Assembly: GCA_041662005.1 (NCBI GenBank)
Contig: JBAZTJ010000015.1
Span: 1 to 31,784, forward strand
Length of the DNA stretch: 31,784 bases
Origin: DATHXC01 sp041662005
GTDB taxonomy: Bacteria; Pseudomonadota; Gammaproteobacteria; Burkholderiales; Methylophilaceae
Reading direction: 5' to 3'
A program made the position numbers and the translations under genes. The notes under the pieces are model-generated. The model worked only from the letters and a program-made list of their open reading frames with translations, had not been told where the DNA came from and ran no database searches. Of this stretch, positions 23,997 through 31,029 are shown one piece after another (position 1 is the stretch's first letter; every line of letters starts with the position of its first letter).

Positions 23997-24515
23997 ATGC
24001 AACAAGAAGATCAGAATCCGGATCAGCAAGCTCACACAGAGCCTATGCAAGTACCTGTCTCACCCGAGGACAGGATTGCAGAGCTGGAAGCCCAGCTTGC
24101 CGAACAACAGGCAGCAGTGCTGTATGTAAAAGCCGAGGGTGAAAACATCCGCCGCCGTGCAGCGGATGATATCGACAAGGCAAGGAAATACGCACTGGAG
24201 AAATTCTCCAATGAGTTACTTGCCGTCAAGGACAGCCTGGAAGCTGCGCTCAGCGTGGAAACAGCCACCCTCGAAAGCTATAAAAACGGCGTAGAACTGA
24301 CCTCCAAGCAACTTGGTGCGGTTTTCGAGAAATTTAACATTGCCGAAATCAACCCGGTTGGTGAAAAGTTCGACCCCAACAAGCATCAGGCTATCAGTGC
24401 GATTGAGGCCGATGGCGAACCCAACTCCATACTCAGCGTTTTGCAAAAGGGCTACACCCTGAACGAACGTGTACTGAGGCCAGCGCTGGTGATGGTAGTA
24501 AAAGCAAAAAGCTAA
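23997..24515 (+). CDS. grpE: Nucleotide exchange factor GrpE
   Basis: Releases ADP from DnaK, resetting the chaperone cycle; a cytoplasmic dimer. The N-terminus is acidic and Gln/Glu-rich, followed by a long heptad-rich helix (DRIAELEAQLAEQQAA and ENIRRRAADDIDKARKYAL) and a C-terminal beta domain with GEKFDPNKHQAIS and VLQKGYTLNERVLRPALVMV. I chose the ATG at 23997 (172 residues) because AAGGAC lies six bases before it; the ATG at 23982, fifteen bases up, contains that ribosome site inside its own coding and has none of its own. It has its own sigma-32 promoter and is followed by dnaK and dnaJ. Confidence 0.95.
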   Translation: MQQEDQNPDQQAHTEPMQVPVSPEDRIAELEAQLAEQQAAVLYVKAEGENIRRRAADDIDKARKYALEKFSNELLAVKDSLEAALSVETATLESYKNGVELTSKQLGAVFEKFNIAEINPVGEKFDPNKHQAISAIEADGEPNSILSVLQKGYTLNERVLRPALVMVVKAKS

Positions 24516-24540
24516 TTCATCACAAAATTTACGGTAGGGA

Positions 24541-24568
24541 CTTGAAACACAAGAATAAGTCCCCACTT
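24541..24568 (+). promoter_or_regulatory. Sigma-32 (RpoH) promoter of dnaK
   Basis: CTTGAAA (24541-24547), 13 bases, then CCCCACTT (24561-24568). The elements and spacing match those before grpE. It lies 66 bases before the dnaK ATG, in the 118-base gap after grpE, where no terminator is seen. dnaK can therefore be heat-induced separately from grpE. Confidence 0.85.
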
Positions 24569-24633
24569 TCAGAACATCGGTATTACAAACTTTTAATTAA
24601 GAACTTAAATTCAGATCTATAGAGGAAACCATT

Positions 24634-26565
24634 ATGGGTAAAATTATTGGCATTGACTTAGGCACTACAAACTCCTGCGTTGCCGTGATGGAAGGCGGTA
24701 AGCCACGCGTTATCGAAAATGCTGAAGGTACACGCACAACCCCTTCAATTATCGCTTATCAGGACGATGGCGAAATTCTGGCGGGCGCACCGGCAAAACG
24801 CCAGGCTGTGACCAACCCCAAGAACACACTGTATGCGGTGAAGCGCCTGATCGGGCGTCGCTTTGACGAAAAAGAAGTGCAAAAGGACATCGGTCTGATG
24901 CCTTACACCATTGCCAAGGCCGATAACGGCGACGCATGGGTAGAAGTGCGTGGCACCAAGATGGCACCGCCACAAATCTCGGCAGAAGTATTGCGCAAGA
25001 TGAAGAAAACCGCTGAAGACTACCTCGGCGAAGAAGTGACAGAAGCCGTGATTACGGTACCGGCCTATTTCAACGACAGCCAACGCCAAGCCACTAAAGA
25101 TGCCGGCCGTATCGCTGGCCTGGACGTTAAGCGCATTATCAACGAACCTACCGCTGCCGCACTGGCATTCGGTATGGACAAGCAGGAAGGTGATCGCAAG
25201 ATCGCGGTGTATGACTTGGGCGGTGGTACTTTCGACATCTCCATCATCGAAATCTCCGAAATCGATGGCGAACACCAGTTTGAAGTACTTTCCACCAATG
25301 GTGATACTTTCCTCGGCGGTGAAGACTTCGATAACCGCATGATCGATTTCCTGGCTGACGAGTTCAAGAAGGAAAATGGCCTGGATCTGCGTAACGACCT
25401 GCTGGCTAAGCAACGCCTGAAAGAAGCTGCAGAAAAAGCCAAGATCGAACTGTCTTCAGCACAACAGACCGAAGTCAACCTGCCTTACATCACGGCAGAT
25501 GCCACTGGCCCTAAGCACTTGGTGGTCAAGATCACCCGCACCAAGTTCGAGTCCCTGGTTGAAGACCTGATCGAACGCACCATTGCCCCTTGCCGCACGG
25601 CATTGAAGGATGCTGGCGTGAAGATCGAAGATATCGCTGACGTGATTCTGGTTGGCGGCCAAAGCCGTATGCCTAAAGTGCAAGAGAAGGTTAAGGAAAT
25701 TTTCGGCAAAGAGCCACGTAAAGACGTAAACCCTGATGAAGCCGTAGCGGTTGGTGCTGCCATTCAAGGCGGTGTATTACAAGGCGACGTTAAAGACGTG
25801 TTGCTGCTGGACGTAACCCCATTGTCCCTGGGTATTGAAACCCTGGGTGGTGTCATGACCAAGCTCATCAAAAAGAACACCACGATTCCTACCAAGGCAT
25901 CGCAAGTGTTCTCTACTGCAGATGACAACCAGAATGCTGTGACTATCCAGGTGCTGCAAGGTGAGCGAGAAATGGCTGCAGGCAATAAGAGCCTGGGCCA
26001 GTTCAACCTGAGCGATATCCCACCGGCACCACGCGGCATGCCGCAAATTGAAGTGACTTTTGACATCGATGCCAACGGTATCCTGCATGTGTCTGCCAAA
26101 GACAAGGCTACCGGCAAAGAAAACAAGATCACCATCAAGGCCAACTCAGGTTTGTCCGAAGATGAAATCAAGCGCATGGAAGAAGATGCAGCCGCTCATG
26201 CGGAAGAAGATCACAAACTGCGTGAACTGGTAGATGCACGCAATGCCGCAGACGGCATGATCCATAGCGTCAAGAAGTCATTGGCTGAACATGGTGATAA
26301 ACTGGATGCTGGCGAAAAAGAGAAGATCGAAACTGCCCTGCAGGAAGCTGAAGAAGCTATCAAGTCGGATGACAAAGACACTATCGAGGCTAAGAGCAGT
26401 GCCCTGATGGAAGCTTCACAGAAACTAGGTGAAAAGGTTTACGCCCAGCAGCAGGCAGAAAGCGGCAACGCAGAAGCCGGCCCAGCAGGTGAGCCTACCG
26501 AAAAGACTGTTGATGCAGACATCGTCGATGCGGAATTTGAAGAAGTTAAAGACGACAAGAAGTAA
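24634..26565 (+). CDS. dnaK: Molecular chaperone DnaK (Hsp70)
   Basis: ATP-driven chaperone that binds unfolded peptides with DnaJ and GrpE. It has 643 residues, the normal length. The ATPase domain starts GKIIGIDLGTTNSCVAVMEG, with VITVPAYFNDSQRQATKDAG, IAVYDLGGGTFDISIIEI and DVILVGGQSRMPKVQEKV. The interdomain linker DVLLLDVTPLSLGIETLGG is intact, and the substrate domain follows, then a helical lid and an acidic tail ending DADIVDAEFEEVKDDKK. AGAGGAAACC is a strong ribosome site before the ATG. It has its own sigma-32 promoter and is followed by a hairpin and dnaJ. Its GC-rich, strongly biased codon use fits high expression. Confidence 0.99.
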   Translation: MGKIIGIDLGTTNSCVAVMEGGKPRVIENAEGTRTTPSIIAYQDDGEILAGAPAKRQAVTNPKNTLYAVKRLIGRRFDEKEVQKDIGLMPYTIAKADNGDAWVEVRGTKMAPPQISAEVLRKMKKTAEDYLGEEVTEAVITVPAYFNDSQRQATKDAGRIAGLDVKRIINEPTAAALAFGMDKQEGDRKIAVYDLGGGTFDISIIEISEIDGEHQFEVLSTNGDTFLGGEDFDNRMIDFLADEFKKENGLDLRNDLLAKQRLKEAAEKAKIELSSAQQTEVNLPYITADATGPKHLVVKITRTKFESLVEDLIERTIAPCRTALKDAGVKIEDIADVILVGGQSRMPKVQEKVKEIFGKEPRKDVNPDEAVAVGAAIQGGVLQGDVKDVLLLDVTPLSLGIETLGGVMTKLIKKNTTIPTKASQVFSTADDNQNAVTIQVLQGEREMAAGNKSLGQFNLSDIPPAPRGMPQIEVTFDIDANGILHVSAKDKATGKENKITIKANSGLSEDEIKRMEEDAAAHAEEDHKLRELVDARNAADGMIHSVKKSLAEHGDKLDAGEKEKIETALQEAEEAIKSDDKDTIEAKSSALMEASQKLGEKVYAQQQAESGNAEAGPAGEPTEKTVDADIVDAEFEEVKDDKK

Positions 26566-26587
26566 GCATTTTTATACGCAATCAGGA

Positions 26588-26620
26588 CACACTGGCGCTA
26601 ATTCAGGCTGGTGTGTTTTG
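26588..26620 (+). terminator. Hairpin between dnaK and dnaJ, partial terminator
   Basis: CACACTGGC (26588-26596) can pair with GCTGGTGTG (26607-26615) over nine pairs, two of them G-U, with a ten-base loop and TTTT after it. It lies in the 91-base dnaK-dnaJ gap. It may attenuate readthrough and lower dnaJ relative to dnaK, since no separate dnaJ promoter is obvious. Confidence 0.5.
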
Positions 26621-26656
26621 TTGCATTTAGCAGCTAACCATATATGGCAATAACAC

Positions 26657-27778
26657 ATGGCAAAACGTGACTACTATGAAGTCCTTGGCGTTAATCGCGA
26701 CGCATCCGAGGATGAAATCAAAAAGGCTTATCGCAAACTGGCGATGAAGCACCATCCGGATCGCAATCCGGATAACCCCAAGGCAGAAGAAAACTTCAAG
26801 GAGGCTAAAGAGGCCTACGAGATGCTTTCGGACGACCAGAAACGCGCGGCCTATGACCAGTATGGCCATGCCGGCGTAGACCCCAGCGCGGGCCCAGGAC
26901 CTGGTGGACAGGGATTTGGCAACTTCTCAGATGCTTTCGGCGACATATTTGGCGACATATTTGGCGGTGCTGCGGGTGGGCGCCGCTCCAACGTGTATCG
27001 TGGCGCTGACTTGCGCTACAACATGGAAATCTCGCTGGAGGATGCTTCACGCGGCACCGAAACCAAGATCCGCATCCCGGTCATGGCCGAATGCGACACT
27101 TGCCACGGTTCCGGTGCAAAACCCGGTACGCAGCCTGTAACATGTACCACCTGCGGCGGACACGGCCAGGTACGCATGCAGCAAGGCTTCTTCTCGGTAC
27201 AGCAGACTTGTCCGAAATGTCACGGCAGCGGGAAAATGGTGAAAGAACCTTGCGTTACCTGCCAAGGCGCTGGTCGCGTCAAACAGCATAAAACGCTTTC
27301 GGTCAAAATCCCCGCGGGTGTGGATGAAGGCGATCGCATACGCCTGACAGGCGAAGGCGAAGCCGGTGTTAACGGTGGACCTCCTGGTGATTTATACGTG
27401 GTTGTGCATCTCAAACCGCACAATATTTTCCAACGTGAAGGTGGCAACCTGCATTGTGAGATGCCAATCAGTTTCACCACTGCGGCACTGGGCGGTGAAA
27501 TTGAAATCCCAACACTGGATGGCCATGCCAAGATGAAGATCCCGGCTGAAACGCAGACCGGTGCTACTTTCCGCCTGCGTGGAAAAGGCATCAAGCCCTT
27601 GCGTAGCAATGAAAATGGCGACCTGATGTGCCATGTGGTAGTGGAAACTCCGGTAAAACTCACCGAGAAACAACGGGAATTACTGCGTGAACTTGAGGTG
27701 ATCAACCTGCAGGACTCCGACAAGCACAGCCCAAGAGCCAAAGGCTGGATGGATAAAGTGAGGGATTTTTTCCAATAA
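26657..27778 (+). CDS. dnaJ: Co-chaperone DnaJ (Hsp40)
   Basis: Delivers unfolded protein to DnaK and stimulates its ATPase. It is a full-length type I DnaJ of 373 residues. The J domain has the HPD tripeptide (residues 33-35) after KKAYRKLAMKH. A Gly/Phe-rich region follows (about 75-115). Four zinc-binding CxxCxGxG repeats come next: CDTCHGSG, CTTCGGHG, CPKCHGSG and CVTCQGAG. The C-terminal substrate-binding domains start at KTLSVKIPAGVDEGDRIRL. It is cotranscribed with dnaK, separated by a weak hairpin, and ended by a very strong inverted repeat. Confidence 0.99.
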   Translation: MAKRDYYEVLGVNRDASEDEIKKAYRKLAMKHHPDRNPDNPKAEENFKEAKEAYEMLSDDQKRAAYDQYGHAGVDPSAGPGPGGQGFGNFSDAFGDIFGDIFGGAAGGRRSNVYRGADLRYNMEISLEDASRGTETKIRIPVMAECDTCHGSGAKPGTQPVTCTTCGGHGQVRMQQGFFSVQQTCPKCHGSGKMVKEPCVTCQGAGRVKQHKTLSVKIPAGVDEGDRIRLTGEGEAGVNGGPPGDLYVVVHLKPHNIFQREGGNLHCEMPISFTTAALGGEIEIPTLDGHAKMKIPAETQTGATFRLRGKGIKPLRSNENGDLMCHVVVETPVKLTEKQRELLRELEVINLQDSDKHSPRAKGWMDKVRDFFQ

Positions 27779-27806
27779 ACTTCCAGTTATATAGCGATTT
27801 AAAGTT

Positions 27807-27859
27807 ATTAACGCCCAATAAAAAAGCCTGTATGACAGGCTTTTTTATTGGGCGTTAAT
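27807..27859. terminator. Bidirectional terminator between dnaJ and the sensor kinase gene
   Basis: A perfect 24-bp inverted repeat (27807-27830 and 27836-27859) with a 5-base TATGA loop. The inner part reads AAAAAAGCCTG-TATGA-CAGGCTTTTTT, giving an A-tract and T-tract for termination on both strands. The outer 13 bp of each arm extend the palindrome well beyond a normal terminator. It lies between the convergent dnaJ and histidine kinase genes. Confidence 0.9.
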
Positions 27860-27892
27860 TTGGCACGACGTGGGTATTCTTGGCTGAACTAT

Positions 27893-29326
27893 CTAAATCT
27901 CATCCGCATCCAGGCTAAGCAGTTCATTTGCAATTTCCGGCTCAACGGCTTTGAATACCACACTCACCAACACGCCTTCTCCACCCTCACCATCCTCCAA
28001 TATCACTTTTGCCTGATGGATATGTGCTATCTCCATAACGATAGCCAACCCAAGACCACTACCCTCCTGCTCACTGCCGATAACGCGATGAAAGCGCTCA
28101 AAAACCCGTTCCCTCTCATCCACGGGGATGCCTGGACCATTATCCATGACACTTAGCACTACCGAATGCTCATCAAGAAAAGTACGAACCGTGATTTTGG
28201 CACCCACCTCACTGTAGCGGATTGCATTATCTATCAAGTTATAAAGCATTTCTTTCAACCGCCGTATATCGCCCTTGATCAGCAATAGATCATCAGCGCA
28301 TTCAAAACCAAGGTCTACGCTTTTCTGCAACGCTGCTGGCACCATCTCCATGCTCACCTCCTGCGCCAGGCGACTCAGGTCGAGCGTTTGCATATCCAGG
28401 GTGCGCATCACTTCAGATTGATTTCTTGCGAGCATCAATAACTGATTCACCAAGTGTGAAAGTCGCTCCAGACTTCTAGCTATTCTTGCCAGGCTAGCCT
28501 GCAGTTCCAGCGGATCTTTTTCCTGCTGGGCGAGCTCAAGTTGGGCCTGCATTCCGGCCAAAGGCGTACGCAACTGATGAGCAGCATCGGCAATAAAGCG
28601 GTTTTGCGACTCCAGCACATTCTTCAGTTGCAACATGAACAAATTGACCGAATCCACCAGCATCTTCACTTCATCAGGAATATCTGGCAGCAACACCGGG
28701 CTCAGGTCACGATGGGAGCGCCGCGCCAAAGAGCTATGCAACTCCCATAATGGCTGCAGACCTCGTCTGGTACCGAACCACAACAAACTGACAGCAGCTA
28801 GCACCAGTATCAATTGGGGGACAACGATACCTATCAGTATCTGACTCGCCAGGCGATTACGCTTGTTGAGGGTTTCCGCCACCTGAATATAGACAGGTCG
28901 AACACCGCTTGCTGTATTGACGCTCACGTAACTAGTAGCAACTCGCGCCAGATTGCCGCGTATGTTGGTATAAGAAAAATAAGGCTTGTTGTCCTGGCGT
29001 CGAGGTCGCGCTACAAAATGGAGATCGCTATCTCCACCTACTATGCTGCCCTTTTCATCAATAATACTGTAGTACATTTGGTCAAACTGGTCCGAGAGGA
29101 TAGCCTGACGTACTTCGGGACGTAACTGGAATCGCTGCGTTGACTCGTTTGATTCATGCACCAGTTCGGCTATATCCAGGGCAGAATCAGCCAACGCATG
29201 ATCAAAAGCTTTGTGCTGGAAATGCATGGCGATTCTGTAAAGTATAGTGGAGTCTATGGCGATCAGAACCAGCAAAGGTACCAGCAGCCATAGCAGCAGC
29301 TTTTTACGTAATGAGTGACTAGGCAT
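27893..29326 (-). CDS. Sensor histidine kinase, QseC/TctE-like
   Basis: An inner-membrane sensor of 477 residues. A first membrane helix (about residues 9-30) is followed by a periplasmic domain of the two-component sensor N-terminal type (IIDEKGSIVGGDSDLHF), a second helix near 162-184, and a HAMP-like linker. The H-box FIADAAHQLRTPLAGMQAQL has the phospho-acceptor H250. The ATPase boxes are NLIDNAIRYSE, VMDNGPGIP, FERFHR and GSGLGLAIV. I chose the ATG at 29326, which overlaps the response regulator stop by eight bases; the longer frame to 29449 lies inside that gene. The signal is unknown; relatives sense tricarboxylates (TctE) or metal/other cues (QseC, PmrB). Confidence 0.92.
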   Translation of the reverse strand: MPSHSLRKKLLLWLLVPLLVLIAIDSTILYRIAMHFQHKAFDHALADSALDIAELVHESNESTQRFQLRPEVRQAILSDQFDQMYYSIIDEKGSIVGGDSDLHFVARPRRQDNKPYFSYTNIRGNLARVATSYVSVNTASGVRPVYIQVAETLNKRNRLASQILIGIVVPQLILVLAAVSLLWFGTRRGLQPLWELHSSLARRSHRDLSPVLLPDIPDEVKMLVDSVNLFMLQLKNVLESQNRFIADAAHQLRTPLAGMQAQLELAQQEKDPLELQASLARIARSLERLSHLVNQLLMLARNQSEVMRTLDMQTLDLSRLAQEVSMEMVPAALQKSVDLGFECADDLLLIKGDIRRLKEMLYNLIDNAIRYSEVGAKITVRTFLDEHSVVLSVMDNGPGIPVDERERVFERFHRVIGSEQEGSGLGLAIVMEIAHIHQAKVILEDGEGGEGVLVSVVFKAVEPEIANELLSLDADEI

Positions 29327-29993
29327 CCTGATGCTTGTCCAGAAGATAACCCAGCCCACGCACGGTACGGATATTGATGCCAAAAGGCTCCAGCTTTTTA
29401 CGCAGTCTGTGCACGTAAACTTCAATCGCGTTATTGCCCACGTCTTCATTCCAGTTACACAGGTTTTCTACCAGGCTATCTTTACTCACTACACGACCTA
29501 CCCTGAGTAGCAGAGTCTCCAGCACGCTTAACTCGCGCGGCGAAAAATCCAGGGTCTCGCCATTGGCAGTCACCAACCGGTCTGTGGTATCAAAAGATAA
29601 TGGTCCATACTTAACGGTCGATGTAGTGACGGTATGACTGCGCCGTATATGTGCACGTAAGCGTGCTTCCAGCTCAGGTAGTTTGAAAGGCTTCGACAAA
29701 TAGTCATCGGCTCCTAGATCCAAGCCCTTGACCTTGTCTTCAACACTATCCCGGGCGGTGAGTATAATCACCGGGGTAGTAATTTTGCGAGCGCGCAAGC
29801 GCCGCAACACCTCAAAACCATCAATCCGAGGCAGGCCAATATCCAGTACAACAGCTTCATACACTTGGCCGTGCAAGGCCAAATCAGCTTCATTGCCGTC
29901 TTTGGCCCAGTCTACCGCGTAGCCCGATTTTATCAATGAGCGATTGACTGCATCACCCAATGTTGCATCGTCCTCTACCAGCAAAATACGCAT
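29319..29993 (-). CDS. OmpR-family response regulator, QseB/PmrA/TctD-like
   Basis: A DNA-binding response regulator of 224 residues. The receiver domain (MRILLVEDDATLGDAV) has the acidic pocket E7-D8-D9, the phospho-acceptor D51 in VVLDIGLPRIDGFEVL, the switch Thr in IILTARD and the lysine in YLSKPF. The C-terminal winged helix has FSPRELSVLETLL and NAIEVYVHRLRKKLEP, with RTVRGLGYLL at the end. AGAGGAAAT is a good ribosome site. It is the first gene of a two-gene operon with its sensor kinase. GTAAG direct repeats with an 11-base period lie in its upstream region and may be its own binding sites. Confidence 0.95.
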   Translation of the reverse strand: MRILLVEDDATLGDAVNRSLIKSGYAVDWAKDGNEADLALHGQVYEAVVLDIGLPRIDGFEVLRRLRARKITTPVIILTARDSVEDKVKGLDLGADDYLSKPFKLPELEARLRAHIRRSHTVTTSTVKYGPLSFDTTDRLVTANGETLDFSPRELSVLETLLLRVGRVVSKDSLVENLCNWNEDVGNNAIEVYVHRLRKKLEPFGINIRTVRGLGYLLDKHQDA

Positions 29994-30025
29994 CTATTTC
30001 CTCTTCAATAGTCGGTGTCAATTCT

Positions 30026-30065
30026 GTAAGCCTACAGTAAGTCAACCAGCTTACAGTAGGCTTTC
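30026..30065. promoter_or_regulatory. Putative response regulator binding sites (GTAAG-N6-GTAAG and inverted partner)
   Basis: On the + strand GTAAG (30026-30030) is followed six bases later by GTAAG (30037-30041). On the minus strand GAAAG (30061-30065) and GTAAG (30050-30054) form the same arrangement in opposite orientation. The two together form a 14-bp inverted repeat with one mismatch (30028-30041 and 30050-30063). The 11-base period is the usual half-site spacing of OmpR/PmrA-type regulators. It lies 33-72 bases upstream of the response regulator start, where autoregulation would act. Confidence 0.5.
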
Positions 30066-30211
30066 ATCCCAGATTGGCAAAATACAGATGGCATCATCGC
30101 ACAGGATTTTATTGGCACATAGTCATGTGGAGCATTCACTCCATGAAGTCGTATGGCAGTCATTCTCCACGTTCTCAAAGCATTCTTGCTCCCTCCAGGA
30201 AGAAATTCTGC

Positions 30212-30252
30212 GTAAGTTTGCTGTAAGCAAGCCCAACTATTCTGAGTACATA
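30212..30252 (+). promoter_or_regulatory. Putative regulated promoter of the HAD phosphatase gene
   Basis: A second GTAAG-N6-GTAAG direct repeat (30212-30216 and 30223-30227) lies upstream of a possible -10, TACATA (30247-30252). The downstream half-site sits where the -35 should be and no good -35 hexamer is present, the layout of promoters activated by OmpR-family regulators. The rest of the 305-base gap between 29994 and 30298 shows no gene. Confidence 0.4.
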
Positions 30253-30298
30253 TACCCCCTCTTACTTCTAACCTTTTTATTCGAGCCCAGGAAACATC

Positions 30299-30982
30299 AT
30301 GCTTTTTATTATTGATTTTGATGGCACTCTCTCAATCAGGGACACCGTAGATGCGATGCTCGAGCGCTTTGCCGATGACTCATGGCAATCCATCGAACAA
30401 GACTGGCTGGATGGCAAGATTAGCGCTGTCGAATGCATGACCCAACAAATCCGTATGGTAAAAGCGGACCATGTCACGCTGGAAGGATTCTTTCGCAGCA
30501 TATCCCTGGATACCAGCTTCCTGCCGTTTTATCGTCATATCAGTCAATTTTCCCGGATAGCCATAGTCAGTGATGGCCTGGACCACGCTGTCAAAATCGC
30601 CATGCGCAGTGCGAACATGCCCGACATTCCGGTATATGCCAATCACCTGCATTTTATTCCGCAAGGCATTGATATCTCATTCCCCAACCGGGTCGCCGGC
30701 TGCGAGGGCGGCAACGGCACCTGCAAATGTGCGATTGCCCGGAATTTATCGCTGGAGTCCGGTGGCCCTGTGGTATTGGTTGGGGATGGCAAATCCGACG
30801 CCTGCCTGTCACGGCATGCCGATATCGTATTTGCCAAAGGCAAATTGATTAAGCACTGCGAACAAGAAAACATTTCCCACCACACTTTCCATACTTTTTC
30901 CGATGTACTGGCCAAGATACTGGGCGGCCCGTCAGCGTGGCCACAGGGGTATGCGCACATGGCTAGCGGCCTGATCGCCTAG
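30299..30982 (+). CDS. HAD-IB phosphatase, MtnX-like
   Basis: A cytoplasmic phosphatase of 227 residues. Motif I is MLFIIDFDGTLSIRDTVD (DxDGT nucleophile), motif II is IAIVSDGLDHAV, and motif III/IV is VVLVGDGKSDACLSRHADIVFA. The ANHLHFIP segment and the Cys-containing GCEGGNGTCKCAIAR insert recall the MtnX/PHOSPHO/SerB-like group. MtnX works in methionine salvage, but the window holds no other salvage gene, so the substrate is open. AGGAAAC gives a ribosome site. A class III aminotransferase begins 47 bases after its stop, so the pair probably forms an operon. A GTAAG direct repeat lies upstream. Confidence 0.82.
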   Translation: MLFIIDFDGTLSIRDTVDAMLERFADDSWQSIEQDWLDGKISAVECMTQQIRMVKADHVTLEGFFRSISLDTSFLPFYRHISQFSRIAIVSDGLDHAVKIAMRSANMPDIPVYANHLHFIPQGIDISFPNRVAGCEGGNGTCKCAIARNLSLESGGPVVLVGDGKSDACLSRHADIVFAKGKLIKHCEQENISHHTFHTFSDVLAKILGGPSAWPQGYAHMASGLIA

Positions 30983-31029
30983 CTAACCAGCCTGCTTAAC
31001 CCTTTATTAAATTTGAGAAAGCTTCATCC

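Noticed and set aside
24745..25413. A 222-residue open frame antisense to dnaK
   Set aside because: Long antisense frames over dnaK are a well-known artefact of its codon bias; no ribosome site or domain is seen.
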